DNA from: Muraenolepis orangiensis
Lineage: Eukaryota; Chordata; Actinopteri; Gadiformes; Muraenolepididae
DNA length: 64,000 bases
Reading direction: 5' to 3'
Assembly (NCBI GenBank): GCA_027704905.1
Contig: CM051002.1
Coordinates: forward strand, 14,379,739-14,443,738
How positions within the stretch are numbered: the stretch's first letter is position 1; each line of letters starts with the position of its first letter. Under the pieces are notes generated by a model. It saw only the letters and a list, made by a program, of their open reading frames with translations. It was not told where the DNA came from and made no database searches. This document shows positions 24,641 to 64,000 of this stretch, one piece after another. The position numbers were made by a program, and so were the translations under genes.

Positions 24641-25283
24641 AGGCTCCTCCTCTTCCTCCTCCTGCTTGCTCTGGTTTGGGGAACTGAACACCCCTGTTGC
24701 CGGTGCACACTGACTCACAGAGCCTGTGCTGGGGTAATTATAAGGACTGGAATCACACTGGGGCGTGGGGGCTGAACGAAGAGTTTGACTTCCCACATGC
24801 TTCGTAGAACCGGTACCATAAAACATGGTCATTTTAATACTGTTTCTGTAATGTTATGTCTGTTTTGACGGGGACAGGGACGGGGGTTTTAGGTCATGCC
24901 ATACAAACTATTGGGTCTATGCAGGGTATGATTTTGATAACCATGTTGACCAAGTACAGCTCAGTGTTTGTGTAGAATAACCAGGTTGTCGCAGATCTTG
25001 CCTCTTCAATGGCAAGATCAAAACAAAAAATCTAAACAAAATCCCACCAATGCGTACCAAAACCCTCTGGCCTCCAGCTCTCTCAAAACACAGAGTATTC
25101 ATACAGTGTGCGTCCCCCCCCCTCGGAAGGGACAGAGTATATGCTGTGTTTCAAATGTTCTCACATGCTTACCGTTTTGCCGCCTGCTTTATTTATCCCA
25201 CGCAAACATTTAATTTTAACCTTGACCTCATCCATTGGTAACAGAGGCCAGGATGAAAACGTCCCACCGTCAACAGAGCAATA
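24641..25283 (+). other. slc38a3: Probable slc38a3 3' UTR, proximal part
   Basis: Non-coding sequence follows the TAG at 24638-24640. No AATAAA appears before the hAT element; the first AATAAA lies inside that element near 25371. A stronger candidate poly(A) signal is at 28238. Confidence 0.45.
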
Positions 25284-25291
25284 CTGTACTG

Positions 25292-26653
25292 CATGGGTCG
25301 GCAACAGGCGGCCCGCGGGCCATTGGTGGCCCGCCAGCAATAATATTTGGCCCGGAAGATTATTTTGAGAATAAAAATGAAAGATCATTTTGAGATTTTT
25401 TATTATTTTTTTACAATATCGGACCGACAGTCACACATATAGGCTATAATGTCCGAATCGAGAATGCAGTGACATTTTCCGCCAGGGCTGAACTGACCAT
25501 CTGGCAGACCGTGGGCCGAGGGGCTTTTTCGGCCGACACAACTTGTTTGTCTTGTCTGATCGGTCCGACCCATAGAACAGGTAGATCTGACCATTGTTTT
25601 TTTTCTATGAGGTGATACGCAGGACCCCTCCCATTGTGGTGGGCCGGTCTGGAGCACTCCGCGTTGCATCTCCTCAGTCTAAACCGGATTCTATGATTCT
25701 ATGATTAGTTAAAAACTCAAAAATAGTGTGCGTTAAAGTCTTGATTAATCACATGCGTTAATGCGTTAACTTTGACAGCCCTCGTTCTAATGCTTTGGTA
25801 TTCTTTTGAAACACGGAAATACGTTTCAACGTGGTTGAGAATCACGACACTAACTCGCTTGTCATTGCAATGGATTGGGTGAGTAATCCCCACTGCTACC
25901 TAGTTAATTAGAACACTAGTAACCCCCACTGAGTTAACTAGAACACTAGTAACCCCCACTGCTACCTAGTTAACTACAACACTAGGAACCCCCACTGAGT
26001 TAACTAGAACACTAGTAACCCCCACTGCTACCTAGTTAACTACAACACTAGTAATCCCCACTGCTACCTAGTTAACTAGAACACTAGTAACCCCCACTGC
26101 TACCTAGTTAACTAGAACACTAGTAACCCCCACTGCTACCTAGTTAACTACAACACTAGTAACCCCCACTGCTACCTAGTTAACTACAACACTAGTAACC
26201 CCCACTGCTACCTAGTTAACTAGAACACTAGTAACCCCCACTGCTACCTAGTTAACTACAACACTAGTAACCCCCACTGCTACCTAGTTAACTAGAACAC
26301 TAGTAACCCCCACTGCTACCTAGTTAACTAGAACACTAGTAACCCCCACTGCTACCTAGTTAACTAGAACACTAGTATTCCCCACTGCTACCTAGTTAAC
26401 TAGAATACTAGTAATCCTCACTGCTACCTAGTTAACTAGAACACTACTTTACATTGTTAGCAGGCTCACAAAACAAACTGTGTTAGTTGACTAGCGACTG
26501 TATTAAAATGTTTCTAAAGAAAAGTCAAAGCATTAGAACGTGTCACATGTGTTAACAATCAATTACTTAAATTAGCTTTTGATTATGTTGTGGCCGCCAT
26601 CTAGTGGCTCAGAAAAAAATTGGCCCAAGGTCAAACTTACTTTCCGACCCCTG
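25292..26653. mobile_element. hAT-type element with internal minisatellite
   Basis: The left end is CATGGGTCGGCAAC; the right end, read inward, is CAGGGGTCGGAAAG. A perfect 8-bp duplication ctgtactg flanks it at 25284-25291 and 26654-26661. No transposase frame is present. The interior has fragments resembling other hAT ends (gcgttaactttgacagccct near 25765-25784, and a cagggctgaactgaccat segment near 25484) and a 16-copy minisatellite. Confidence 0.8.
25882..26446. repeat. 36-bp minisatellite, about 16 units
   Basis: The unit has the form CCCCCACTGCTACCTAG followed by TTAACTAGAACACTAGTAA. Two early units lack GCTACC (30 bp). Most units contain the 12-bp palindrome CTAGTTAACTAG, or its CTAGTTAACTAC variant, and ACTAGT. 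Confidence 0.95.
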
Positions 26654-26661
26654 CTGTACTG

Positions 26662-28237
26662 TGTCGACGCCACGGTCAACGGACAAGCTTCGGCGGCTAG
26701 CTGCTTCGGTCTATTCAAAGTGTGGATTTTGTAGTTTGAGTTTGCGTACCAGGATCACCGGGACATTCAGGATTCCAAAGAGCATCCTTGGTTGTAAATA
26801 CAAAGTTAGTAGTATGAAAAAATGAGACACAATTCTATGGTCGGTAGATTTCGACACACGATAAAAGTCGTTCACAGACACACACCGCTGCCAACAGTTC
26901 AGACTCGCCGTTACACATAGCTTAGGTATGCAGAAGCCGGTTTCCTGTCCTAGAAAAAACAACTGGATTTGTGTGTGACTCAAAAGGTTTGCCGGTTTAG
27001 GGTTAGGGGTTGTGGTACGACGTATTCAAAGGATTTTAAGCCATCTGGTGCCTTTCAGTGAAGGGAGCGAGCGGTATTCACCAATATTGCAAAGAAATAA
27101 GTGTATATTTATTTAACTGCTATACCAATGTTTATTTTGTTTGTTTTAATTTAACAAATGGGTTTAGAGAGCATTATTATCTACTGGTAAACTACTGATA
27201 CGGATTGTAATTACAAGTTGTTTGTAATAATCTGTTAATGTTATAATAATGAGGTTTGGCTTTTTGTTTTATATCACAGGAAACAGAGAAGCTTTATCAA
27301 ATGATAAATTAGTCTAAATGAGTTATGAGTTAGTAAGTGCCACATTGCATTTTGTATGTATCTTTACTGTGTTGTTTTGTGGTATTTCTATATTCATAAT
27401 TCATATTTTTTAGTGGTTATGTCCTTATCCAATTGAGATAAATGATGCTCACTTGATTTAGTCTAGTATTGGTATAGTGAACTCTGAAGTTATTGGAATC
27501 TTACTGTCAGCAGTCGGTGAAAATGCCTTACTATTTGGCTGTATGTTACATTTATACCAAATATTTGTTACACAGTCAAATGTTACTTTAAATTGACTGA
27601 CAACCTGTTATTTTTCTAAATTTTAAATGATCAACTTTCTGGGACTTATAACCGCTGAGTCTTGCATCCCAAAAATTGCGTCCTAAAATTCCTTTTGCTA
27701 AAACGCAATGGTTCAATTTTGATGTTGTTTTGTGTTATTTGTGCCATTAACATATATTATGTCTCATAACCATTTTTTGTTTTGTCCATTTATTGCTATA
27801 AGCTAATGATCAAGTTACTCAGGCTACTTAATGCAATGAAAGCAATGCTGTTGTTCTGTCCGCTGCATCCTCTCATCCCGTCCACCACCAAGTTAGATGT
27901 AATTAAAGGTTTCACATGTGTTTGAAGAGAGAAATGCAGCATTCTGTACCATCTGGTATAGGACCGTACCTACTACCTACTACCTGCTGGGTTGCAATGC
28001 CTTCTCCTTTGTGCCACCTGAACAACTAAACTGGAAACCACACTAGCATCTTTCTTATCCCTAAAACAATCTCTTTAATAGTCACACACATTTGATTTGT
28101 ATGGACTGTGGAACTACTGGAGATTTTTGGAGGGATAGAGGACGCTTTATAAATAATGTATATAAAAGCAAACCACTTATATTTGTGATGCATATTTAGC
28201 TTGTGAATGTAAATAGCAGGTTGGTTTTAGCAATGGC
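26662..28237. other. AT-rich sequence, possible distal slc38a3 3' UTR
   Basis: No coding exon or repeat family was recognised. It would be UTR only if the signal at 28238 is the one used. Confidence 0.35.
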
Positions 28238-28243
28238 AATAAA
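28238..28243 (+). terminator. slc38a3: Candidate poly(A) signal AATAAA for slc38a3
   Basis: AATAAA is followed by a T/G-rich stretch (ttgtttttaaatttgag). It lies 3.6 kb after the stop codon, so its assignment to slc38a3 is uncertain. Confidence 0.4.
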
Positions 28244-28599
28244 ACAATTGTTTTTAAATTTGAGTCTCCATTCTTCTTCATCCATTATTTGTAATCAAAT
28301 TCTGAACAATATTTCATCTGCTGAGTCCAGTCTTATCTAGCAAGACGGTTTACACAATGCAATGCTCTCCAACATGATAATGTGTAGATTCATTTAAATC
28401 GTTTTTCACACTTAATTTTCACTCAGCTGATGGAATCAACTAAGGCTTGTTTACTCACTAAACATTAACAGGAACTCATATGACCTTGTGTATGTCAGAA
28501 TGTTCCTGTGAATGACGCATAGCCAACAGGTTATGTCAACTTAAAGCATATATTTATCAGTTGATGGTTATTGATTGATGTAGACGCTGATAAGGGCAT

Positions 28600-28800
28600 G
28601 GGGTGTAGGTGGGACGGTCACACGGGTAAGGGGGGGGTGAAGGGTGAAGGGATTGCAGTGATTGGAGGGCAGATGGGAGGGGCAGGATCTAGACAGCCAG
28701 ATATAATAGTCTGAGGACATCTGGTGGACCGGTGGGGAATTGAGTCCAAGAAGACTTCAAACAGCAGAAGGAAGAGACATAGAGCCAGATTGTGACACTG
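28600..28800 (+). promoter_or_regulatory. Promoter-like stretch upstream of gnai2
   Basis: A G-rich segment (gggtaaggggggggtg, gggaggggcagg) is followed by a TATA-like gatataatag near 28700. No downstream exon could be tied to it. It lies 1.4 kb before the gnai2 start. Confidence 0.25.
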
Positions 28801-29499
28801 GTGTTCATACTGACCTAAGATGAATCATAATTATATCAGTATGTTGTTGTGAGCATACACATATTTTAATAGTGGTCTGTGTAGACAGAACCCATATATT
28901 GATAGGTGTTCATGCTAGACTATATTTCAATGAAATCTCAGTTTTATTATGAATTATTGTAGACCACATGGCAAAATGTGCCAGTCAACAATCTTCCTCA
29001 AAACATTAATATATTTTATTTTAGCCTTTCAAGACATCCTAGGGCATAACATAATTCACATAAAAAGTCCATGTCGTCAATTGATGACACATTATGACAT
29101 TATGCTATATTGAATCTAATCAATTAAACGTGTGTGCTAAATGATGATGTTTTTTGTTAACATTTTTTATCAACATAACAATCATTTTGTTATTGGAAAT
29201 TCAATGAAAATATTTGGACAATATATTCATGTATTTATTTTCCATTTATGGGCAGTCTTTATCTTATTTAGCGGGTTTGGAGAAAAATTAAATGCAATAG
29301 TCTATGCAATAGTAATATGTACCTCGTTAAACGTGCCTGCACTACTTCCTAACACCTGCACTTCCCGCAGTGCGTGACATGTATGATGCCACGCTACTTG
29401 TTGACCTATCAAAAAATGCCATCCCTTAATTTGACAAATGAAGGAAAGGATATGTGATCACTCAAACTACATAGGTTTATGCTAGATTACCCCTTGGCC

Positions 29500-30119
29500 A
29501 ACCCACAATGTACACCCTGCCACTGCCACGGCCGCGTCCGCGTCCACGTCCACGTCACTCAATCAAACGAGTCAAACTAATAACGCAATAAAAAAAAAAG
29601 AAACCGTGACTATTGCGCCGTCTTGTGTTGCTCCAAGGGTAGTTGCAAGGAAACTTGCCTATTATTATTATTTTTTTTAAACATAATTGAAGCCCAGAGA
29701 CTGCAGTGGCACTGGCGAGATCACGTAGCCCGGCGGATCAGTGTACCAGGCCGATAAGTGAGACATTGGAGGAGGACATCCAGGAGGAGGAGAAGAAGAA
29801 GAAGAAGAAGCACCGGCAGTCACCTCCTCCTCCTCCGAGGCTCCCCGAAACCGACCGGCCGTCCCGCGGTCCGGTCCAAACAGGACCACAACACACCGCA
29901 ATGTCTGCCGTTTATAGCTTGGACATCCAATGACTTCGGACGTTTCCAGCACCGGGGTGAGACGGAAACAACGGAACCATTTGACTTTATTGTACTCCAC
30001 CTCGCACGGGATTGGCAGTCGAATTTCAATTTGACATTTATTCCGCCACTGGTGTATTGAAACCTTTTCTAGGGGAAATTGGTCGGTCGGTCGGTGGGCG
30101 CGTTTTTCTTCGGAGCACT
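29500..30119 (+). promoter_or_regulatory. gnai2: gnai2 promoter region and 5' UTR
   Basis: The sequence is CpG-bearing (ccgcgtccgcgtccacg near 29530; ggccgtcccgcggtccgg near 29860) with a (GAA)n run at 29791-29810, just upstream of the ATG at 30120. The transcription start cannot be fixed from sequence. Confidence 0.5.
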
Positions 30120-52690
<22,571 letters not shown>

Positions 52691-53387
52691 ACGCCGCTGT
52701 GTGACGTCATCGCGGAGGAGGGGCTTCAGACGCTGATCTTGAACTGTTTAATCACTTGTTGCTCGCGCACGCCGTTTCGTTCCTTTTTTTTTTTTTTTTT
52801 AAATGTGTCCCTTCTCACGCAAAACGCTACATAAAGTGACAGGTTAGTTTAAAACTGGATTGCTCGGTATTTTTACCAACCGCACGATTATTATTATTAT
52901 TTTTTTAAATATGTCTTTTATTGTTTGTTTATGGGATAGTTTAACCGCGCTGTATAAAAGTAGGAAATAACTAAACCTATTGTTCTGCTAAACAATGAAT
53001 ATAAAATGGAGCAAAATCCGTTTGCCTTCCATAACGCTGGTCTCCCACCCCACTGCAAAACAAATGTCATTTCCTGATTTTTTTCTTTTCTTTAATTTAG
53101 TTCGGATTTTCTTTATTTTTTTTATCACATGCTAGAGTTACACGACAGTTAAATGTCCTCGATGTACATGGGCTAACTTGTGTTTGTCTTGTTGTTGTTT
53201 TTACTGAAAGATTAGAATGAACCAAGCATATGTTTCAGATAGTAGAAAATCAAGTGAATTGAGGGGATGACGTGTTTTAAGGTTTTAAGATCGAATCTGT
53301 ACGACCCTCTGCTTTAGCAGCCTGTACTTCTCACAGATATACTACCATTCCATCCTAACAAATGAGTCTTAAGGACAAAGGACTAAT

Positions 53388-53420
<33 letters not shown>

Positions 53421-53665
53421 AGGAAATGTGCAAGGTTTTTAAAATGACAATGTTTCCTTCTAACATGAAATGTTTTGTTGATGTGTGTGCCTCGTTACCT
53501 GTCTGCAGGTATTGAGCTGTAGCCTGCTGTCTTCGTGCACACTATGAATTATTCCTGCTGTAAGTCCGTTCTTCACTTGACAAATATTCTTATCACAGCG
53601 CTATACTAAGAAGCATATATCATCTATTTAACTGTTATGGAATAAATCATGTTTTGGGAAGCCTT
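52691..53665 (+). terminator. gnai2: gnai2 3' UTR with poly(A) signal AATAAA at 53641-53646
   Basis: About 950 bases of AT-rich UTR end at AATAAA, followed by a T/G-rich stretch (gttttgggaagcctttctgcggtgtgg, about 53650-53676). A short CA run lies at 53393-53420. Confidence 0.7.
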
Positions 53666-53669
53666 TCTG

Positions 53670-54540
53670 CGGTGTGGTCTCCTTTCGAAATGTGTCATCC
53701 TGGGACACGTTGGTGCAACTTTGGGAAACGGTATAGGGAAAAAAAATGTTTTGAGTGAGATAATAATTGTATGTGGTACTACTGCATATTTAGTTTGCAC
53801 TTATTTATGTTAAGTACAGATTCATTATTTGAATGATTATCTAGGTATATATATATAGCATGAATGGAACTGAAGTCATTATCTAGGTCGTAAATCCACC
53901 TGAAATGCCCTGTGTATGCTTGAAGGTAAACTACAATGAGGATGTGAAGTATTGTATTGTCTCATAGGATCTGCATGTGAATTGAAGAGTCCTTGCTTGC
54001 ATTGCAAAACAGAGCAATAAGGCGACTCTACACAACAAAGTGTATAACACGTGACTTAAGGGTTTAAGTGACAACAGCGAGAGATGGGGGGGGGGGTGAC
54101 TGGTGAACCTCATGACTGGTGAAGATTAAAAAACAAACTGGATGAGGGCCACAAGGTGGCGACACGTGAACCGCCATTGCTTCTGCATTTCAGGTCATCT
54201 GTGAGTATAAGATGTTAAAGTACTTGCCCAGCCATGCTAAATCTCTCTCTTGTGTAACTTAATAGCCTGATCATTAAATAATAACTGTAATTATGTTATT
54301 TTGAATTGAATATTATTGAGATTATTGATCTGTTAAATTAAAAATGTCAAAAGATTGCTGAATATAACTGTGTAGCACTCCATCTAAATATCTATGCTAT
54401 TTATAATGGAAATATGTACACCAGAGTCTCTCTCTCTATGTATGTGTGTGTGTGTGTTTATGTATGTATGTTTAAGTCGCAAGGTAAAAGTGACCACATG
54501 GTTGTCTCCCGAGTGAAAGGCTTTAATTCAACACCGTAGG
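53670..54540. other. Intergenic sequence between gnai2 and inka1, nothing recognised
   Basis: AT-rich; no exon or repeat family could be supported. Confidence 0.5.
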
Positions 54541-54559
54541 GCCTATCTTGTTTCAGAGG

Positions 54560-54740
54560 CCCTCCTATTGGCTGGGGTTTCTCTGCCTCTGATTGGCTGC
54601 AGCGCAGGGCTGAGCGTCAGTAAAGTCCGCAGGCGGGCCATCGCTTCTGCAATCTGAGTGAGCCGTTCATTGGAGAAGTTGGGAGCGCAAATTGACTTTT
54701 TTGTTATCTATCGGGGATTTATGTCAAAACATATGCGAAG
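54560..54740 (+). promoter_or_regulatory. inka1: inka1 promoter and first non-coding exon
   Basis: Two inverted CCAAT boxes (ATTGGC at 54567-54572 and 54592-54597) precede a GC-richer stretch. An exon ends at 54740 with donor gtgagt. Near its end an ATG at 54721 opens a 9-codon upstream frame that closes at TGA 54971-54973 in the next exon. The transcription start is not fixed. Confidence 0.5.
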
Positions 54741-55006
54741 GTGAGTTATTGAAATGCCTGTTTTGAATTTAGGTGTTTTCGGTCTATAGACTGAATTAGC
54801 CTACATTAGATTCTACAATATACTACTGTAGTTATTACTTACTGTACATTTTTTAGATGAGTTGTATAGCATATTGTTGTTAATAATTGTAGTGTGTTCA
54901 GCGTTTACGCATACCCATTGCCAATATTATTATTGTACTAATGTATCCTTTTTCATTTTAAAGGAATTATTGACGAATTCTTGGAATCCACTTAAGACAG
55001 AAAAAC

Positions 55007-57027
<2,021 letters not shown>

Positions 57028-57124
57028 ACAATGCCGGTTCTGTCGTGTTCAACGATCCTGTTCCATAAATGTATAGAAGAAGGCTATTTTAATGTCACAT
57101 CTGGTATGTTGTATGCATTTTTGT

Positions 57125-57142
57125 AATAAAAGATTTTTTATT
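57125..57142. terminator. inka1: inka1 poly(A) signal, with an opposed AATAAA on the minus strand
   Basis: AATAAA at 57125-57130 serves inka1, only about 100 bases after its stop. TTTATT at 57137-57142 reads AATAAA on the minus strand and could serve the convergent uba7. Another minus-strand AATAAA lies at 57599-57604. Confidence 0.65.
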
Positions 57143-57734
57143 TAACGTGAAAATATGTGTCTACATTCAGAGGTTTCAAAAAGACAATAATTGTTAACGT
57201 AGAACTGTATTATGTGTAAACGTAATGCGGTGTCCTGCTAAAAGGGTGATGAATGCCTGCCTCATACCACGGCTTGGAGCTATGCGAGGGCATAGGGGCG
57301 GAGAACACCGTCTTTGTCTTGGAAAACGGTATGCTAATGAGCAGTATAGCCGGGGGTGGGGAGAGCATTGTGATGCAGAGACACAGGTGAGGACAACACA
57401 CCTGGGGTGACAGACTGTTTTCTGATTGTCCTGTCGCTATCACTGGTTGCTAGGTAAGATACAGTTGAAAGGGCCTCAATGGAACTCTCATCTGCAACAG
57501 GGCGTGTTGTGGTTCTGCTGTGTTGGGGTGTTCCCTAAATTCAGATCCCCCAGAAGGAGTGAAGTAAAGGATCAATGTTCGTCATTGGCAGACCGCCGTT
57601 TATTGTGTAATTTGGCCCCAAAAGCGGCTTATCATCAAACAAAACAGTGAACAGTGTTAACAACACAAATCTATATCAGAGTAGTAAAGGTGGATTCACT
57701 GTAAGATCAAATCAATTGGACCGACTGTGCCCAG

Positions 57735-57995
57735 CTACATTACATTATAGTCATTTACCAGACACTTTTGTCCAAAGAACGACAAATAGTACGTTCAACA
57801 AAGGAAGAACAACTCATCACCAGAAGTTAAAAGTGCATTTCATTCCTAAGTCTTTTACCTCAGCCAGTGCTACAATGTGTACAATAAGTTGAAAATCAAT
57901 ATAACAATATCTTAACAATCTACTTGGACAATATACTTAGAAAGACGCTAGTACGCTAGTAAACAGTGATAAGAGGAGGCACTAGGAGGAAGGAT
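57735..57995 (-). repeat. Second copy of the dispersed fish repeat
   Basis: It is the reverse complement of the repeat at 5230-5545. Shared segments include the CACTTTTGTCC end, CACCAGAAGTTAAAAGTGCA and AGGAAGGATCC. It lies in the presumed 3' UTR or flank of uba7. Confidence 0.6.
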
Positions 57996-58334
57996 CCAGG
58001 TAGTATCCAGGTAACACCCCACACATGCAAATATAATTTTCCCCAGAATCTCCACCGATATTAAATAAATATTGATAAAAAATCACTGGCTGTTGTTGTG
58101 TGAAGAGCAAATCAACACAAGTACATTATTAACAATACAAGTCAATTTAGAAGCTTTCATTCCACATCATGAGAAAGGGGTCAAACCCAGGAGTTTTAGT
58201 CGTTTGTATAGTTCACAGACATGTATTTAAAGAAGTTATCAACCTTTTGCTAACCCCATTGATGGCCTATGCCCCGAAGTGATGGGAAAAAGGTAATGAA
58301 GAAGAGAGCTCCGTTGTTGTCCTCGCTGACAGCA

Positions 58335-61685
<3,351 letters not shown>

Positions 61686-61712
61686 CTGCCGATAGACACG
61701 GGAAACATGTAG

Positions 61713-61866
<154 letters not shown>

Positions 61867-61918
61867 TTGAAATTTAATATTAACGGTCATAGCTGAACAG
61901 ATGAATAGTTTGTCTATC

Positions 61919-61933
61919 TGTGTGTGTGTATGT

Positions 61934-61990
<57 letters not shown>
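61919..61990. repeat. (GT)n microsatellite
   Basis: About 35 GT units with two TATG interruptions. Confidence 0.9.
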
Positions 61991-61992
<2 letters not shown>

Positions 61993-63120
61993 TGCGCATG
62001 TGGCATGTGTGCGCCTTTTGTGCACTTAAATCTCTCACTCCCATGTGGCGTGACATATGCCAGGACAGCTGAGGCTGATCCCAGGCCAGCTATAGAGCGC
62101 CACCACACCGACCACCAACGCCCCCGGGAGCTCTGGTGTCCTCCTTCACGTTCTAGCGCTAGATCCAGCCCAACACACCACCACGGCTTCCCACTGCCAT
62201 CTCACAGGCAGCCTACCGAGGTCGGCCCAATCTAGAGCCAGAGAGGACAGCCATGGAGGCCACAGCTCAGAATGTAAATGCGTTGCTCGTGGCTGTGAAA
62301 TGACAACGCAGGAGACGCTTGTCCAGAGTCTGCTGCATAAATAACCTCTAACGCCAGAGTTCACGTATCAGTATATTTCCTTTAGATTTAGATTGCCTCT
62401 GGTATTCAACACTCCAGAGACACACTTGGTGCAAAAGACACAGTTTAGACGTGGTCTGCATTGGCTGCCAATCAAAGTGTGAGTGTTGTGTTATGACTAC
62501 GACAAACACAACATGTTATCTTGCATGGAGGGTGCAAATGCACCGCTACAATGACATAAACAACACAAACACGTCAATCAAATAAAATCTTCCCCCAGCT
62601 ACAGCAGCAGCAGCAGCAGTTAGGAAGCACACTCCTGCATCAGAGGAGACGCCAGACACTTCAGGACAAAACTCACGCCACCTCATGGCACCAGTGGAAG
62701 AAAACTCACTATAAGTGCAGAATTAAAGTGAATTCCTCCTACCACCCCCACCCACACCTCCACCTCCCTATAGCTGCAGTGCCCCCATCAGGTATGACCC
62801 TCTGTTATCTCACCAGATCAGACGAGGGGTCTTGCACCTCCACAGAGGATCCGATTCCTCTTTAGAGGAACCTCACTCCACACCGTGGCTCTCTCACCAC
62901 AGACAGACATGCGGGCCGAAGGCCTGGCTCCCCCAGTCGGACACCGCACACCATGTGACACCCGGCGTGTGTGTTTACGGTAAACACCGTTATCTGCACG
63001 TTCCAGGGGGAGCCCCTGGTCAGCTGACCAGTGATGGGGTCAAAAAAGGGGGAGTGGGGGGGAATGTGCTTGGGATGTGAACACAGAGACCATTGTAATT
63101 AAAAATCTCCACAGCTTGTT
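61991..63120. other. uba7 intron sequence, nothing recognised
   Basis: I looked for the E1 exon that precedes the ubiquitin-fold domain and did not find it. A short CAG run lies near 62604-62619. Confidence 0.5.
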
Positions 63121-63123
63121 AGA

Positions 63124-63145
63124 GGGGGGGGGGGGGGGGGGGGGG
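63124..63145. repeat. Poly-G run of about 22
   Basis: An uninterrupted G homopolymer. Confidence 0.9.
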
Positions 63146-63204
63146 AGGCCAGGCACACTTTGCCTCAAGTCTCACTGGGCCATCCACTGATCCAAAGTTG
63201 GATT

Positions 63205-63400
63205 AAAATCATTATTTTACTTAATCATCATTATTTATTCATTATTAAACTAACTAAACGTTTCATTACAATCATTATTTTACTGAAAAACGAACTAAAC
63301 GTTTCATTACAACCATTATTTTACTGAGGAACTAATTCAAAGTTTAAGTAAATCATTATTTGACTGATAAACTAACTAAAAGTTTGACTCAAATTACTTT
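63205..63400. repeat. Diverged tandem repeat, about 41-bp period
   Basis: Roughly four units sharing ACTAAACGTTTCATTACAAT and CATTATTTTACTGA, with increasing drift to the right. Confidence 0.75.
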
Positions 63401-63927
63401 CAAATCAACCGATCCTCAGGAAAGAACCGTGAGACTTCATGGTCGACACGTGACTCAAAGCATTTGTGTGACTCAAGATGGCCGCAGTCTCCAGGTCTCT
63501 AGGACTTTAGTCTAAACTCGTACCATTCTTGTACCGAGTTACGGTAAAATGCATTGAAAAAAAAAACCCCAACAATAAGCAGACTGTGCCTCTCTGGCTT
63601 GTGGATTTTGAAACAATGTACAGCTGATGTCGATTTTCAACAAAGGAAACGGTGGGGCTGCGGGCTATTTTTACTCTTCCCTCCCTTCCTGGTGTTTTTA
63701 ATATCTTCTCCCACCGCAGCAGCATAAACCTCCAGCCAATCAGAGACCTCCATCGGTCTGTGGACCAGAGCGACGTCATCCCCATTCGCTCCATTGGTCG
63801 GCTGGCAGGAATCGGGAAGAATGCTGGAAGCGGGCCAGCTGCTGGAAGCAATTACAACGTCTCCCACATCCCTGGTCTCCCTCTTGAGAAACTGCCGCAA
63901 AAAAACGTCCCCACTTTTCAAAAGAGA

Positions 63928-63996
<69 letters not shown>

Positions 63997-64000
63997 AGAG
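63928..64000. repeat. (GA)n microsatellite, runs off the window
   Basis: GA units with periodic GAGGA/GAAGA interruptions up to the last base. Confidence 0.95.

Noticed and set aside
25882..26446. CRISPR-like array
   Set aside because: The units are contiguous tandem copies without unique spacers, in a vertebrate genome and inside a hAT element.

Overview
The window is nuclear DNA of a ray-finned (teleost) fish. The evidence is spliced vertebrate genes with GT-AG introns, dense CA/GT, CT and AT microsatellites, and many DNA transposons of fish type (hAT, Tc1/mariner and piggyBac-like MITEs) alongside LINE, tRNA-derived SINE and Ty3/Gypsy remains. All gene calls come from reading the translated exons and comparing them with family knowledge; no database search was possible.

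Layout. (1) 122-247, plus strand: the last coding exon of an RBM5/RBM10-type splicing factor, with its 3' UTR and poly(A) signal at 535. (2) 541-11966: about 11 kb without a recognised gene. It holds two opposed copies of a nested hAT element (1525-3512), a piggyBac-like MITE, a TAG microsatellite, a dispersed fish repeat, a LINE 3' end (10320-10880) and a CpG-rich stretch just upstream of the next gene. (3) 12042-24640, plus strand: a complete 15-coding-exon SLC38A3-type (SNAT3) glutamine transporter of 501 residues, or 508 if a 21-nt microexon is used. (4) 24641-29480: a probable long 3' UTR or intergenic stretch containing a complete hAT element with an internal 36-bp minisatellite. (5) 30120-52690, plus strand: a complete 8-exon GNAI2 (G protein alpha-i2) of 355 residues. 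Its 12.8-kb intron 1 is a transposon graveyard (Gypsy, LINE, hAT), and intron 3 holds a dead Tc1 element. (6) 54600-57140, plus strand: INKA1, with its start codon at the extreme end of a short exon and the rest in one exon. (7) 58335-61685, minus strand: the last three coding exons of an E1 ubiquitin-like activating enzyme, most likely UBA7. The gene continues beyond the right edge.

RBM5, SLC38A3, GNAI2, INKA1 and UBA7 all lie in the human 3p21.3 neighbourhood, so this is a conserved synteny block in rearranged form. SEMA3F and GNAT1, which in human lie between RBM5 and SLC38A3, are not seen here, and INKA1/UBA7 sit directly downstream of GNAI2. The genes do not form a shared pathway: splicing, amino-acid transport, Gi signalling, PAK4 regulation and ubiquitin-like activation are independent functions. 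No novel multi-gene system was found. The most interesting items are the re-mobilised nested hAT pair with independent target-site duplications, the minisatellite-bearing hAT, the candidate microexon in slc38a3, and the exon-boundary start codon of inka1.
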